Of a stretch of DNA of 64,000 nucleotides, positions 1 to 8,845 are shown piece by piece. The stretch is from assembly GCF_039729015.1 (NCBI RefSeq), contig NZ_CP155792.1, forward strand, positions 454,001-518,000. Direction: 5' to 3'. The stretch is from Blastococcus sp. HT6-30. GTDB lineage: Bacteria; Actinomycetota; Actinomycetes; Mycobacteriales; Geodermatophilaceae. Made by a program: the position numbers and the translations under genes. The notes below the pieces were generated by a model, which was given only the letters and a program-made list of their open reading frames with translations, had not been told where the DNA came from and ran no database searches. Each line of letters opens with the position of its first letter. Within the stretch, counting starts at the first letter, position 1.

Positions 1-1
1 G

Positions 2-214
2 CAGGTGGCGCTGGGCTGGCTGATCGCCCAGCCGCGGGTGGTGGTCATCCCCGGCGCGTCCAGCGTGGAGCAGCTGGAGTCGAACGCCGCGGCCGACGAG
101 CTGCGGCTGGCCCACGACGAGGTGGCGGCGCTGACCGCTGCGGCCCGGGCGTTCAGGCCCGTCTCGGCGGTCCGCACGCTGTTGGACGGCGTGCGGGAGC
201 GCCTCGGGCGCTGA
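2..214 (+). CDS. Aldo/keto reductase, C-terminal fragment
   Basis: Only the last 70 codons are inside the window; the gene starts upstream. The reading frame is open from base 2 and ends with TGA at 212-214. The fragment has ALGWLIAQP followed by VVVIPGASS and then EQLESNAAA, the typical end of an aldo/keto reductase, where the IPG(A/T)(S/R)S loop helps bind the NADPH phosphate and a helix closes the TIM barrel. Substrate cannot be told from this piece. It runs toward the minus-strand phosphatase gene with only 7 bases between the two stop codons. Confidence 0.85.
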   Translation, partial: QVALGWLIAQPRVVVIPGASSVEQLESNAAADELRLAHDEVAALTAAARAFRPVSAVRTLLDGVRERLGR

Positions 215-221
215 GCTGCGG

Positions 222-1064
222 TCAGGCGCCGCGGCGGCGCCGGCGGCCCGGGACCGGTGCCGGCCCCTCGACCAGCCCGGCGCGCAGCGCCCGGTGCCGG
301 GCGTACCAGGCCAGTCCGACGACGGCCGCGCCGACGCCCATGGCCGCCCCGGTCACCACCGGTGCCGGGGGGACGGAGAAGCGGGCCCGCATGCTCACCG
401 GCCGCTCGAAGCGCTGCACCGGCCAACCACGCTGCAGGGCGGCCTTGCGCAGCCCGCGGTCGGGGTTGACCGCGGTCGGGTGACCGACGGCCTCCAGCAT
501 GGGCAGGTCGGTGATCGAGTCGCTGTACGCGTAGCAGTCGGCCAGGTCGTAGCCGCCCTCGGCGGCCAGCCGGCGGATGGCCTCGCCCTTGTTCTCGCCG
601 TAGGCGTAGAACTCGATCTCACCGGTGTAGCGGCCGTCGACGGTGACCATCCGGGTGGCGACGACGCGGTCGACGCCGAGCATCTCGCCGATCGGCTCCA
701 CCATCTCCGCCCCGCTGCTGGAGACGATGACGATCTCCCGGCCGGCGGCGCGGTGCTCCTCGATGAGGTCGGCCGCCTCGGCGTAGACGAGCGGGTCGAC
801 GATCTCGTGCAGCGTCTCGTGGACGATCTCGTGGACCGTGGCGGCGTCCCAGCCGGTGACCATCGCGGTGAGCTGGGCGCGCAGGCGGTCCATCTGCTGG
901 GCGTCGGCGCCCGCGAGGGAGAAGACGAACTGGGCGTAGGCCGTCTTGAGGACGGCACGCCGGTTGATCAGCCCGCCGTTGAAGAACGGCCGGCCGAAGG
1001 CCAGGGTGCTGGACTTGGCGATGACGGTCTTGTCGAGGTCGAAGAACGCCGCGGCGCGGGACAC
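222..1064 (-). CDS. HAD-IB family phosphatase with a C-terminal membrane segment
   Basis: A haloacid dehalogenase hydrolase of the SerB-like IB subfamily, 280 residues. Motif I is FFDLDKT with nucleophile Asp9 and acid/base Asp11; motif II is the serine run at 115-117; a lysine near 159 fits motif III; YSDSITD at 180-186 gives the metal-binding aspartates 182 and 186. A hydrophobic stretch near 235-254 followed by a very basic tail suggests anchoring to the membrane. GTG at 1064 is chosen because a TACAGT box lies exactly 7 bases before it; the alternative GTG at 1073 overlaps that box. The gene is divergent from the Ssd-like gene, as Rv3661 and Rv3660c are in M. tuberculosis. The substrate is unknown. 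Confidence 0.88.
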   Translation of the reverse strand: MSRAAAFFDLDKTVIAKSSTLAFGRPFFNGGLINRRAVLKTAYAQFVFSLAGADAQQMDRLRAQLTAMVTGWDAATVHEIVHETLHEIVDPLVYAEAADLIEEHRAAGREIVIVSSSGAEMVEPIGEMLGVDRVVATRMVTVDGRYTGEIEFYAYGENKGEAIRRLAAEGGYDLADCYAYSDSITDLPMLEAVGHPTAVNPDRGLRKAALQRGWPVQRFERPVSMRARFSVPPAPVVTGAAMGVGAAVVGLAWYARHRALRAGLVEGPAPVPGRRRRRGA

Positions 1065-1071
1065 GGGAGCC

Positions 1072-1077
1072 ACTGTA
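1072..1077 (-). promoter_or_regulatory. -10 box of the HAD phosphatase gene (leaderless)
   Basis: TACAGT on the minus strand, followed by 7 bases and then GTG at 1064. This spacing would place the first transcribed base at or next to the start codon, and there is no Shine-Dalgarno sequence. Confidence 0.6.
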
Positions 1078-1190
1078 GGTCGATCGGCGGACCGGAACGG
1101 GGACCGCACACCGTCCACACCCGATGGGGTCATCCACAGTTCCCCTCCCGTTCTGGCACTGTCTGCCCACTGTCCGGTGAGGTCGGCGCC

Positions 1191-2276
1191 GTGCCCGTCC
1201 TGCCGCCGGTGTCCCGGCCTTCCCGCCCGCTGGTCGTCAGCGCCGACGAGGAGCTGCTCGACGAGCTCCTCCGGCTCCTGGCGGCCGCCGGGGCCGAGCC
1301 GGAGCTGGCCACCGGCGGGCCGGCGCTGCGGCGGGCGCACCGGGAGGCGCCGCTGGTCCTGCTGGGCGTCGACGCGCTGACCGCCGGGGCCGTCCGCAGC
1401 CTGCCCCGCCGGGCCGGGGTCCTCGTCGTGGCCTCCGGGGAGCTTCCCCCGGCCGAGTGGGCGGCCGCGGTGGAGGTCGGCGCGGAGCGGGTCGCCGTGC
1501 TCCCGGCCGACGAGGCGTGGCTGCTCACCCGCTGCGCGGCCGCCGTCCGTGCGCCGGCCGAGCGGGGGCCGCTGGTCGCCGTGGGCGGCGCGTGCGGCGG
1601 CGCAGGGGCGAGCACGGTGGCGGCCGCGGTGGCCGTCGGTGCCCCGAGGGGCGCGGTGCTGCTCGACGCTGATCCCTGGGGCGGCGGGCTGGACCTCCTG
1701 ATGGGGGCCGAGCTCGCCGAGGGGCTGCGCTGGCCGGGGCTCACCGGGCTGCGCGGGCGGGTGGCGGGCGACGCCCTGCTGGCCGCGCTGCCCGAGGTCG
1801 GCGGCGTGCACCTCCTCTCCGCCGACCGGAGCTGCGCCACGCCGATCCCCGACCAGGCGCTGACGGCGGTGGTGGATGCCGCCCGGGCGACCGGCCGCCC
1901 GGTCGTCGTGGACCTGCCGCGGCCTGGGCCCGACGGCGTCGGGGGCGGTCCGCAGGAGGTGCTCGCCGACGCCGACCTGGCGGTGCTCGTGGTGCCTGCC
2001 CGCCTGCGGGCGGCGACGGCCGCCCGCCAGCTGGTCGACGCCGACGACGCCCCGTGGGCGGCCGCCCGGCTGGTGGTGCGCCACCTCCCCGGCGGGCTGG
2101 CCGCCGACGACGTGGCCGAGGTGGTCGGTCGTCCCCTGCTCGCCGAGCTGGCGCACGACCGCGGTGCGGTGGCCCGGTCCGAGCGCGGGCAGCTCCCGGG
2201 CGCCGCGCCCCGGTCACCGCTGGCCACGCTGGCCCGCAAGGTGCTCGCGGCCCTGGCCGGGGAGACCGGCCGGTGA
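1191..2276 (+). CDS. ssd: Ssd/CpaE-like MinD-family ATPase of the Tad cluster
   Basis: A 361-residue protein of the septum site-determining (Ssd) type, related to MinD and to CpaE/TadZ, which place Tad pilus machinery in the cell. An N-terminal receiver-like half (about residues 12-120) is followed by a nucleotide-binding half. The P-loop at about 132-142 is degenerate (GGACGGAGAST) and lacks the usual lysine, as in the actinobacterial Ssd group. VLLDADPWGGG and VVVDLPR match the later MinD strands. GTG at 1191 is chosen for length; a GTG at 1209 is also possible. The stop overlaps the tadA start by four bases (GTGA), so the two are translationally coupled. Confidence 0.82.
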   Translation: MPVLPPVSRPSRPLVVSADEELLDELLRLLAAAGAEPELATGGPALRRAHREAPLVLLGVDALTAGAVRSLPRRAGVLVVASGELPPAEWAAAVEVGAERVAVLPADEAWLLTRCAAAVRAPAERGPLVAVGGACGGAGASTVAAAVAVGAPRGAVLLDADPWGGGLDLLMGAELAEGLRWPGLTGLRGRVAGDALLAALPEVGGVHLLSADRSCATPIPDQALTAVVDAARATGRPVVVDLPRPGPDGVGGGPQEVLADADLAVLVVPARLRAATAARQLVDADDAPWAAARLVVRHLPGGLAADDVAEVVGRPLLAELAHDRGAVARSERGQLPGAAPRSPLATLARKVLAALAGETGR

Positions 2277-3412
2277 GCGCGCCGTCGCTGCTGGACCGGG
2301 TGCGGTCGCGGCTGGCCGTGGAGGAGCAGGCGCCCTCGCGGGCCGGGGTGGCCGCGCTGGTCCGGCAGGAGGCCGGCGGTCTGATGGGCGACGGCGACGT
2401 CCTGTGCGCCGTGCGCAGCGCCGTCGACGAGTTGGCCGGGGCGGGACCGCTCGAGCCGCTGCTGCGCCTGCCTGGCGTCACCGACGTGCTGGTCAACGGG
2501 CCCGACGAGGTGTGGCTGGACCGCGGTGCCGGGCTGGAGCGGGCCGCCGGCGTCCGCTTCCCCGACGAGGACGCGGTGCGCCGGCTGGCCGTCCGGCTGG
2601 CCGCCTCGGGCGGGCGCCGGCTCGACGACGCCGCACCCTGGGTGGACGTCGGCCTCCCCGACGGAACACGGCTGCACGCCGTCCTGCCGCCGGTGTCCGG
2701 GACCGGCACCTGCCTGTCCCTCCGCGTGCTGCGCCGGTGCGCGCAGTCGCTGGCCGACCTCGAGGCCCGGGGTGCGCTGCCCGGGGAGAGCGGGGCGCTG
2801 GTGCGGGCGGTGGTCGCGCGACGGCTGGCGTTCCTCGTCACCGGCGGTACCGGCTCGGGCAAGACCACCCTGCTGTCCGCGCTGCTGGGCGAGGTCGATG
2901 CCGCCGAGCGGCTGGTGCTGTGCGAGGACGCCACCGAGCTGACCCCGCCGCACCCCCACGTGGTCCGCCTGCTGACCCGGCCCGCGAACGTGGAGGGTGC
3001 GGGCGCCATCGGCCTGCGGGACCTGGTGCGGCAGGCGCTGCGCATGCGCCCCGACCGCCTGGTGGTGGGGGAGGTGCGCGGGGCGGAGGTGGTCGACCTG
3101 CTGGCCGCGCTCAACACCGGGCACGACGGCGGCTGCGGCACCCTGCACGCCAACCGCTCGGCCGAGGTGCCGGCCCGGCTGGAGGCGCTCGGTGTCGCGG
3201 CGGGGCTCGGGCGTGCGGCGGTGCACAGCCAGGCCGCGGCCGGGCTCGAGGTCGTGCTCCACCTGCGCCGCACCGCCGAGGGCCGGCGGGTGGACGAGAT
3301 CGGGCTGCTCCGCCGGACCGGTGAGCTGGTGGCGGTGGAGCCGGGGTGGCGGGCCGACGGCGGGCCCTGCCCGGCCGGCGAGGAGCTCCGCGCCCGGCTG
3401 GCCGGCCGGTGA
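2273..3412 (+). CDS. tadA: TadA/CpaF-type secretion ATPase
   Basis: The hexameric ATPase that powers assembly of Flp/Tad pili at the inner face of the membrane, 379 residues. The Walker A motif GGTGSGKTT is at 191-199, the aspartate/Walker B region DRLVVGEVRG at 261-270 with Glu267, and the histidine box around 283-294 includes GTLHAN. Length and order fit the CpaF/VirB11 family. It starts at GTG 2273 inside the end of ssd, and its stop overlaps the next gene by four bases, so ssd-tadA-tadB-tadC form one coupled operon. Confidence 0.93.
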   Translation: MSAPSLLDRVRSRLAVEEQAPSRAGVAALVRQEAGGLMGDGDVLCAVRSAVDELAGAGPLEPLLRLPGVTDVLVNGPDEVWLDRGAGLERAAGVRFPDEDAVRRLAVRLAASGGRRLDDAAPWVDVGLPDGTRLHAVLPPVSGTGTCLSLRVLRRCAQSLADLEARGALPGESGALVRAVVARRLAFLVTGGTGSGKTTLLSALLGEVDAAERLVLCEDATELTPPHPHVVRLLTRPANVEGAGAIGLRDLVRQALRMRPDRLVVGEVRGAEVVDLLAALNTGHDGGCGTLHANRSAEVPARLEALGVAAGLGRAAVHSQAAAGLEVVLHLRRTAEGRRVDEIGLLRRTGELVAVEPGWRADGGPCPAGEELRARLAGR

Positions 3413-4197
3413 CCGCAGCGCTGCTCGCCGCGGCCGGCGCCGCCCTGCTCTGGCCGGACGGGCAGGCCGAGCTGCGGGGGCGGCTGCGCGCGGTCGCCGG
3501 CAGCAGGCCGGGGCGAGGACGCCCGACCCTGCCGCTGACGGCCGCGATCGGCGCCGGCGCGCTCGCCGGCGTCCTGAGCACGCCGCTGGTCGCCCTGCTC
3601 GCCGGCGGCTGCGCCGCCCTGGCCGCGCGGGCCTGGGCGTCCCGCCGGGCGGCGGCAGCCGACGAGGCGCGGCTGGCGGCGTTGGCCGAGGCGCTCGGTG
3701 CGCTCTCCGGCGAGCTGCGCGCGGGCCGGTTCCTCGACGACGCGGTGCGCACGGCGGCCGGTGCCTGCCCCGACCAGCGCTCCGGCACCGCGCTCGTCCG
3801 GGCGGTCCGCGCGCCCGGTGAGCCGCCCTCCCCGGACGGTCCGGGCCGCGGCGACGGGCTGGCCGCGGAGCTCGCCCGGCTCTCGGCGGCCGTGGCCCTC
3901 AGCGTCCGCACGGGGTGCTCGCTGGCCACGGTCGTCGCGGCGGTGGAGGACGACCTGCGGGCCCGGCTCCGGCACCGGCGGGCACTGCTGGTCGCCACCG
4001 CCGGCCCCCGCTCCAGCGCCCGTCTGCTGGCCGGGCTGCCGGTGCTCGGGCTGGCCATGGGCAGCGGTGTCGGCGCCGATCCCTGGCACGTGCTCACCGC
4101 GACCGGTCCCGGGCAGCTGCTGCTCGTCGCCGGCGTGCTGCTGGAGATCGCCGGGATCGCCTGGACCGGCCGCCTGGTGCGCCGGATCGGCCGATGA
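3409..4197 (+). CDS. tadB: TadB-like pilus assembly membrane protein
   Basis: A 262-residue type II secretion F (GspF) domain protein. Hydrophobic stretches lie near residues 40-78 and 205-257; the cytoplasmic part between them carries the GspF-like pattern ALGALSGELRAGR and, later, SVRTGCSLATVVAAVEDDLR. In Tad systems TadB and TadC form the inner-membrane platform on which TadA acts. The protein is shorter than many TadB proteins, as usual for the actinobacterial version. The start overlaps the tadA stop and the stop overlaps the tadC start, each by four bases. Confidence 0.82.
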   Translation: MTAALLAAAGAALLWPDGQAELRGRLRAVAGSRPGRGRPTLPLTAAIGAGALAGVLSTPLVALLAGGCAALAARAWASRRAAAADEARLAALAEALGALSGELRAGRFLDDAVRTAAGACPDQRSGTALVRAVRAPGEPPSPDGPGRGDGLAAELARLSAAVALSVRTGCSLATVVAAVEDDLRARLRHRRALLVATAGPRSSARLLAGLPVLGLAMGSGVGADPWHVLTATGPGQLLLVAGVLLEIAGIAWTGRLVRRIGR

Positions 4198-4937
4198 GGC
4201 CGGGTCCGTGGCTGCCGGTGCTCCTGCTGGCGCTGGCATGCACGCTCTGGGCGCCCGGGTCGGTGCTCGCGGGTTCCCGGGTGCGCCGGCTGGTTCGCCC
4301 CGTGCCGTTCGGGGACGGCGAGGAGGCCGCCCGAGACGGTGCCCAGGCGGCCCGGCGACGCCGGTGGGCCCTGGCCGGGGGCGCTGCGCTCGCCGCCGGC
4401 CTGCTGGTCGGCGGGATCGCCGGGGTGCTCACCGCGCTCGGGGTGGCGGTGGCCGGCGAGCGGCTGCTCCGGCACGGCCCCGACCCGGACGACGAGGCGC
4501 GGGCGGCTCTGGTCGGGGACCTCCCGGCCGCCTGCGACCTGCTCGCCGCCTGCCTGGCGGCGGGCCTGCCGCTCGCCGGCGCGCTGGCCGCGGTGGGCGA
4601 GGCGGTGCCGGCGCCGCTCGGGCCGTGCCTGCGCACGGTCGCCGCCCTCCACCGGCTGGGCGCGGCACCGAGGCGGGCGTGGGCGGACGTCCCCGCTGAG
4701 GTCGCGGGGCTGGGCCGGGCGCTGGTGCGGGCGGGGGAGTCGGGAGCGGCCGCGGTGCCCGCGCTCTCCGCCCTGGCGGCGGAGACCCGGGCGGCGGCCC
4801 GGGCCGGCGCCGAGGCGGCCGTCCAGCGCGCCGGGGTGTGGGTGCTGGCGCCGCTGGGCGTCTGCTTCCTGCCGGCCTTCGTCTGCCTCGGCGTCGCCCC
4901 GCTCGTGCTCGGCATCGCCGGCGACGTCTTCGGCTGA
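4194..4937 (+). CDS. tadC: TadC-like pilus assembly membrane protein
   Basis: A 247-residue second platform protein of the Tad apparatus. It opens with a hydrophobic leader, has membrane segments near residues 58-82 and 210-240, and a central GspF-like stretch (DLLAACLAAGLPLAGALAAV, then ALVRAGESGAAAVPALSALA). It begins with ATG in a four-base overlap with tadB. The 116 bases that follow hold the leader of the pilin gene, including a good ribosome binding site. Assignment rests on position and the F-domain pattern. Confidence 0.8.
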   Translation: MRPGPWLPVLLLALACTLWAPGSVLAGSRVRRLVRPVPFGDGEEAARDGAQAARRRRWALAGGAALAAGLLVGGIAGVLTALGVAVAGERLLRHGPDPDDEARAALVGDLPAACDLLAACLAAGLPLAGALAAVGEAVPAPLGPCLRTVAALHRLGAAPRRAWADVPAEVAGLGRALVRAGESGAAAVPALSALAAETRAAARAGAEAAVQRAGVWVLAPLGVCFLPAFVCLGVAPLVLGIAGDVFG

Positions 4938-5053
4938 CGTCGTCCACAACCGGTGGCGCCCTCCACAGATGCCGCGGAGCTCTCGGCCGCACCCGGTGCA
5001 GCCCCGAGGCTCGGTCGCACGGCCCCGCCGGGGCCCCGACCGAGGAGGACGCC

Positions 5054-5305
5054 ATGACCGCACCGCTGCCCGCCCCCGGGACCGCGCCACGGGAGCCCGC
5101 CGCGGCTCCCGTGCGCAGCCCGCTCCGCCGCCGGTGGACGCGGCTCCAGGAAGCCGCGGAGGCCGGCATGAGCACCGCCGAGTACGCGGTGGGCACCGTC
5201 GCGGCGTGCGCCTTCGCGGCGGTGCTCCACCGGGTGGTCACCGGCGACTCGATCGTCTCGGGCCTGACCGATCTCGTAGACGCCGCCCTGGCGACCCTCT
5301 CCTGA
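5054..5305 (+). CDS. Flp-like pilin (DUF4244 family)
   Basis: A small 83-residue protein with the hallmark of a Flp prepilin. After a basic N-terminal arm comes Gly38, then MSTAEY, so processing after Gly38 would put Glu at position +5 and Tyr at +6, the diagnostic pair of Flp pilins. A hydrophobic helix follows (about 45-62). ATG at 5054 has a strong GAGGAGG ribosome binding site at 5042-5048, the best in the operon, fitting a highly expressed structural subunit. It lies between the TadC and TadE genes. No prepilin peptidase gene is seen in this window. Confidence 0.85.
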   Translation: MTAPLPAPGTAPREPAAAPVRSPLRRRWTRLQEAAEAGMSTAEYAVGTVAACAFAAVLHRVVTGDSIVSGLTDLVDAALATLS

Positions 5306-5308
5306 GCC

Positions 5309-5689
5309 GTGCGCGCTCGTCTGCGGCGGGGCCTCGGCGCGGAGGCCGGCATGGTCACCGCCGAGACCGCCGTCGTCCTGCCGGTGCTCCTGCTGGTGCT
5401 CGTGGGCGCGCTGGCCGCGGTGACCGTGGTCGGCGCCCAGCTGCGCTGCGTCGATGCGGCCCGGGAGGGCGCGCGGGCGGCGTCGCGCGGCGAGGACGTG
5501 GCCGTGGTGACCGGTTGGGCCGGCCGGGCCGCGCCGGAGGGGGCGCGCACCACCGTGACCGCGGCAGCGGACGGGGTCCGGGTGCGGGTGACTGCGGAGG
5601 TCGCCCCGCTCGGGCCGCTGCCCTGGCGCGTCACCGTGACCGCCGACGCGGCCGCCCGGTGGGAGCCCGGCGCGGAGCCGGCCGGATGA
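5309..5689 (+). CDS. tadE: TadE-like pseudopilin
   Basis: A 126-residue TadE-family protein. It repeats the pilin cleavage pattern, Gly14 followed by MVTAE, with Glu19 at +5, then a strongly hydrophobic helix (about residues 20-42) and a small extracytoplasmic domain with one visible cysteine in QLRCVDAAREGARAA, a region well conserved in TadE proteins. It starts 4 bases after the pilin stop at GTG 5309 and overlaps the next gene by four bases. TadE-type pseudopilins assist Flp pilus maturation. Confidence 0.85.
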   Translation: MRARLRRGLGAEAGMVTAETAVVLPVLLLVLVGALAAVTVVGAQLRCVDAAREGARAASRGEDVAVVTGWAGRAAPEGARTTVTAAADGVRVRVTAEVAPLGPLPWRVTVTADAAARWEPGAEPAG

Positions 5690-6039
5690 GGAACGAGCGC
5701 GGGTCGGCGACGGTCTGGGTGCTCGCGCTGTCGGCGGTGCTCGCCCTGCTGGCCACGGCCGCCGTCCTGGTCGGGATAGCGGCGGTCGCCCGGCACCGGG
5801 CCGCGGGAGCCGCCGACCTCGCGGCGCTGGCCGCGGCCGGTCGGGCGGTCCTCGGGAACCCGGCGGCCTGCCCCGCGGCTGCGGAGGTCGCGGCCGCCAA
5901 CGGAGCGGAGCTGACCGGCTGCCGGGTGGGCGAGCACGGGGTCGTGGAGGTCGCGGTGGCCGTTCCCGTGCGGCTGGGCCGGCTCGGGGTCCACACGGCG
6001 CACGGCCGCGCCCGCGCCGGCCCTGGGGCCCCGGGGTGA
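5686..6039 (+). CDS. TadE/TadG-like protein, last gene of the Tad operon (Rv3654c-like)
   Basis: A 117-residue protein with a short basic start (MRNERG), a single hydrophobic helix at about 8-33 and a small outer domain with cysteines near 62 and 80 that could form a disulfide. The ARHRAAGAADLAALAAA segment is typical of the actinobacterial TadE-like proteins encoded beside DEAD-box helicase and Tad genes. ATG overlaps the tadE stop by four bases. The gene ends 11 bases before the stop codon of the helicase gene coming from the other strand. Confidence 0.78.
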   Translation: MRNERGSATVWVLALSAVLALLATAAVLVGIAAVARHRAAGAADLAALAAAGRAVLGNPAACPAAAEVAAANGAELTGCRVGEHGVVEVAVAVPVRLGRLGVHTAHGRARAGPGAPG

Positions 6040-6050
6040 ACGGCCTCCGG

Positions 6051-8567
6051 TCAGAAGACCAGGTCGTCCTCCTCGGCCGCTCCGGCCCGGACCTCGGCGA
6101 CGGTGGTCGGCCCGTCGTCCTCGTCGCCGTCGTCCGGCTCGGTCGCGCCGCGCTCGTCGGCGGCGGCCAGCTCGTCGAGGACGGCGTCGAGCACCCGCAC
6201 CGCGCCGGCCTTGTCCAGCGGGTCGTTGCCGTTCCCGCACTTGGGCGACTGCACGCACGACGGGCAGCCGCTCTCGCACTCGCAGCTGGCCACCGTGGCC
6301 CGCGTCGCCTGCAGCCAGCGCCGCAGCGCCGCGTACCCCCGCTCGGCGAAGCCCGCCCCACCCGGGTGGCCGTCGTAGACGAAGATCGCCGCAGTGCCGG
6401 TGTCGGGGTGGAGCGCGGTGGACAGGCCACCGAGGTCCCAGCGATCGCAGGTGGCCAGCAGCGGCAGGATGCCGATCGCGGCGTGCTCGGCCGCGTGCAG
6501 CGAACCGGGCAGCGCCGCGTCCTCGACCTCCGCCCGCTGCACGGCGCGGGAGTCGAGGGCCAACCACACCGCCTTGGTGCGCAGCTGGCGCGGGGGCAGG
6601 TCGAGGGGGAACTCCGCGAGGACCTCGCCGGTGCCCAGCCGCCGCCGCTGGTAGGCGACCACCTGGTTGGTCACGTCGACGACGCCGGTGTGCGCGGTCA
6701 CCGTGCCCAGCGGCCGGGTCTGCTCGATCGAGACGATGGCCAGGTCGGTGACGTCTCGAGCCACGGTCGTCCAGTCGGGCGTCTCCGGGTGCACGACGGC
6801 GCAGGCGTCCTCCACGTCGAACTCGTCGACGACGAAGGTGTCGCCCCGGTGCACGTAGAGGGCGCCCTCGTGCACGGTCGAGTGCGCGGCACCGCCGTCG
6901 ACGGTGCCGAGCAGCCGCCCGGTGCCCCCCTCGATGATCGCGACCGGCTGGTCCCCGCCGCCGCGGATGTCGACGTCGGGGCGGCCTCGCCCGGCCCAGT
7001 ACCAGCCGGTGGGCCGCCGCCGGAGTCGACCGGCGGCCACCAGCTCGTCGAGCTGCGCCTCGGCGACCGGGCCACCGAAGTCGGCGAGGTCCGCAGGCAC
7101 CAGCGGGAGCTCGGCGGCGGCGCAGCACAGCTGCGGGCCGAGCACGTAGGGGTTGGCCGGATCGGTGACGGTGGCCTCGATCGGCCGGCCGAACACCGCC
7201 CGGGGGTGGTGGGCCAGGTAGTGGTCCAGCGGGTCGTCGCGGGCGACGAAGACGACCAGCGACTCCCGCTGCGCCCGGCCGGCCCGGCCGGCCTGCTGCC
7301 ACAGCGAGGCGAGTGTGCCGGGGTAGCCGGCGAGCACCACGGCGTCGAGCCCGGCGATGTCGATGCCGAGCTCCAGGGCGTTGGTGGTGGCGACGCCGAG
7401 CAGGTCGCCGGCGGAGAGGGCCCGTTCCAGCTCGCGCCGCTCCTCGGGCAGGTATCCGCCGCGGTAGGAGTCGACCCGGCGCACCAGGTCACCGCGCCCG
7501 CGGTCGGCCAGGATCCGGCGCGCCTGCTCGGCCACCGACTCGGCGCTGCGCCGCGACCGCACGAACGCCAGCGTCCGCGCGCCCCGCTCGACCAGGTCGG
7601 CGAGCAGGCCGGCGGCATCGGCGGCGGCCGACCGGCGCAGCGGCGCCCCGTGCTCGCCGGTGCGCTCGGTGAGCGGGGGCTCCCACAGCGCGAAGGTGGC
7701 TCCGGGGCGCGGAGAGCCGTCGTCGGTCACCGCGACGACGTCCTCGCCGACCAGCCGGGTCGCCGCGGCCGCGGGGTCGGCGACCGTGGCCGACGCCAGC
7801 ACGAACACCGGCTCGGCGCCGTACCGCCGGCAGATCCGCCGGAGCCGGCGCAGCACGTGGCCGACGTGCGAGCCGAAGACCCCGCGGTAGGCGTGGCACT
7901 CGTCGATGACCACGTAGGCCACCCGCCGCAGGGTGCTCGACCAGCGTTGGTGGGCCGGCAGGATCCCGCGGTGCAGCATGTCGGGGTTGGTGACGATCCA
8001 GCGGGAGTGCCGCCGCACCCAGTCGCGCTCCTCGGCCGGGGTGTCGCCGTCGTAGGCCGCCGGCCGCACCGAGGGGTCGGCCAGCGCGGCCACCGACGCC
8101 AGCTGGTCGCGGGCCAGCGCCTTGGTCGGCGCCAGGTACAGGACGCAGGCCCGCGGGTCCTCGGCCAGCCGGGTCAGCGCCGGCAGCTGGTAGGCCAGCG
8201 ACTTCCCCGACGCGGTCCCGGTGGCGACGACGACGTGGCGGCCCTGCCGGGCCAGCTGCGCGGCCGCCACCTGGTGCTGCCACGGCGCCCGGACGCCCCG
8301 GGCCGCCAGCCGCTCGCGGAGCCCGGGCTCCGTCCACGCCGGCCAGTCGAGGGTGCGGCTCTCCCGCACCGGGACGTGGTGCACGTGCGTGACGGGCCGC
8401 TCGTCGTCGGCGGTGTGCGCCAGCAGGTCGGTCAGCAGCTCGCCGCCGGGCGGCAGGGCGCCCGCGCCCGGCCCGCCGGGGGACGCCCCACCTGCCCGGT
8501 CCTCGCGCGCGAGGTCGTCGTCCGGGCCGGGAGGGGTGGCCGACCGGACCGGGTGGATCGTGGTCAC
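6051..8567 (-). CDS. DEAD/DEAH-box helicase with DUF1998 zinc cluster (MrfA/YprA type)
   Basis: An 838-residue superfamily 2 helicase. The Walker A motif GTASGKS is at 117-123, motif Ib region LAPTKALARDQ at about 145-155, and the DECH box at 222-225; ATNALELGIDIAGLD and QQAGRAGR are the C-terminal helicase motifs. Near residues 755-775 a cluster CECESGCPSC followed by a further cysteine fits the four-Cys metal site of the DUF1998 domain. B. subtilis MrfA (YprA), which repairs mitomycin damage, has this layout; the M. tuberculosis positional match is Rv3649. GTG at 8567 has a GAGGAG ribosome binding site. Confidence 0.88.
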   Translation of the reverse strand: MTTIHPVRSATPPGPDDDLAREDRAGGASPGGPGAGALPPGGELLTDLLAHTADDERPVTHVHHVPVRESRTLDWPAWTEPGLRERLAARGVRAPWQHQVAAAQLARQGRHVVVATGTASGKSLAYQLPALTRLAEDPRACVLYLAPTKALARDQLASVAALADPSVRPAAYDGDTPAEERDWVRRHSRWIVTNPDMLHRGILPAHQRWSSTLRRVAYVVIDECHAYRGVFGSHVGHVLRRLRRICRRYGAEPVFVLASATVADPAAAATRLVGEDVVAVTDDGSPRPGATFALWEPPLTERTGEHGAPLRRSAAADAAGLLADLVERGARTLAFVRSRRSAESVAEQARRILADRGRGDLVRRVDSYRGGYLPEERRELERALSAGDLLGVATTNALELGIDIAGLDAVVLAGYPGTLASLWQQAGRAGRAQRESLVVFVARDDPLDHYLAHHPRAVFGRPIEATVTDPANPYVLGPQLCCAAAELPLVPADLADFGGPVAEAQLDELVAAGRLRRRPTGWYWAGRGRPDVDIRGGGDQPVAIIEGGTGRLLGTVDGGAAHSTVHEGALYVHRGDTFVVDEFDVEDACAVVHPETPDWTTVARDVTDLAIVSIEQTRPLGTVTAHTGVVDVTNQVVAYQRRRLGTGEVLAEFPLDLPPRQLRTKAVWLALDSRAVQRAEVEDAALPGSLHAAEHAAIGILPLLATCDRWDLGGLSTALHPDTGTAAIFVYDGHPGGAGFAERGYAALRRWLQATRATVASCECESGCPSCVQSPKCGNGNDPLDKAGAVRVLDAVLDELAAADERGATEPDDGDEDDGPTTVAEVRAGAAEEDDLVF

Positions 8568-8732
8568 GCGAACTCCTCGCTGGCGCTCGTCGTCCGCGCC
8601 CCCAGGGCTGCTGTCTGTCCGGGTGACCTCGCGAGCTCGGTCACCTCCCCACTGTCACACCTTCCGGCAAGCCGCCGCTGCGCCCGCCGAGGAAGCGGAG
8701 CGCGAGACGGTCTCACCAGGCGTGATCTCCCT

Positions 8733-8738
8733 TACACT
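8733..8738 (+). promoter_or_regulatory. Candidate -10 box for hppA
   Basis: TACACT, about 108 bases before the hppA start, in the 278-base gap between the divergent helicase and hppA genes. No convincing -35 is seen. The rest of the gap shows nothing else that I can name. Confidence 0.4.
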
Positions 8739-8845
8739 TCCGGCGTCCTCGCCCCGGCCGGTCCCGGTCGGTACGCAGGACGCCGACCTCCGCCGATCCG
8801 GGGAGCACGGCGCCTCCCGGGCGGCCGCCGATGCTTGGAGGACAC

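Noticed and set aside
222-2276. Very long frames on both strands across the HAD and ssd region (644 and 660 codons)
   Set aside because: They join the true genes to upstream antisense sequence. In such GC-rich DNA stops are rare, so long shadow frames are expected. Only the parts with family motifs are kept.
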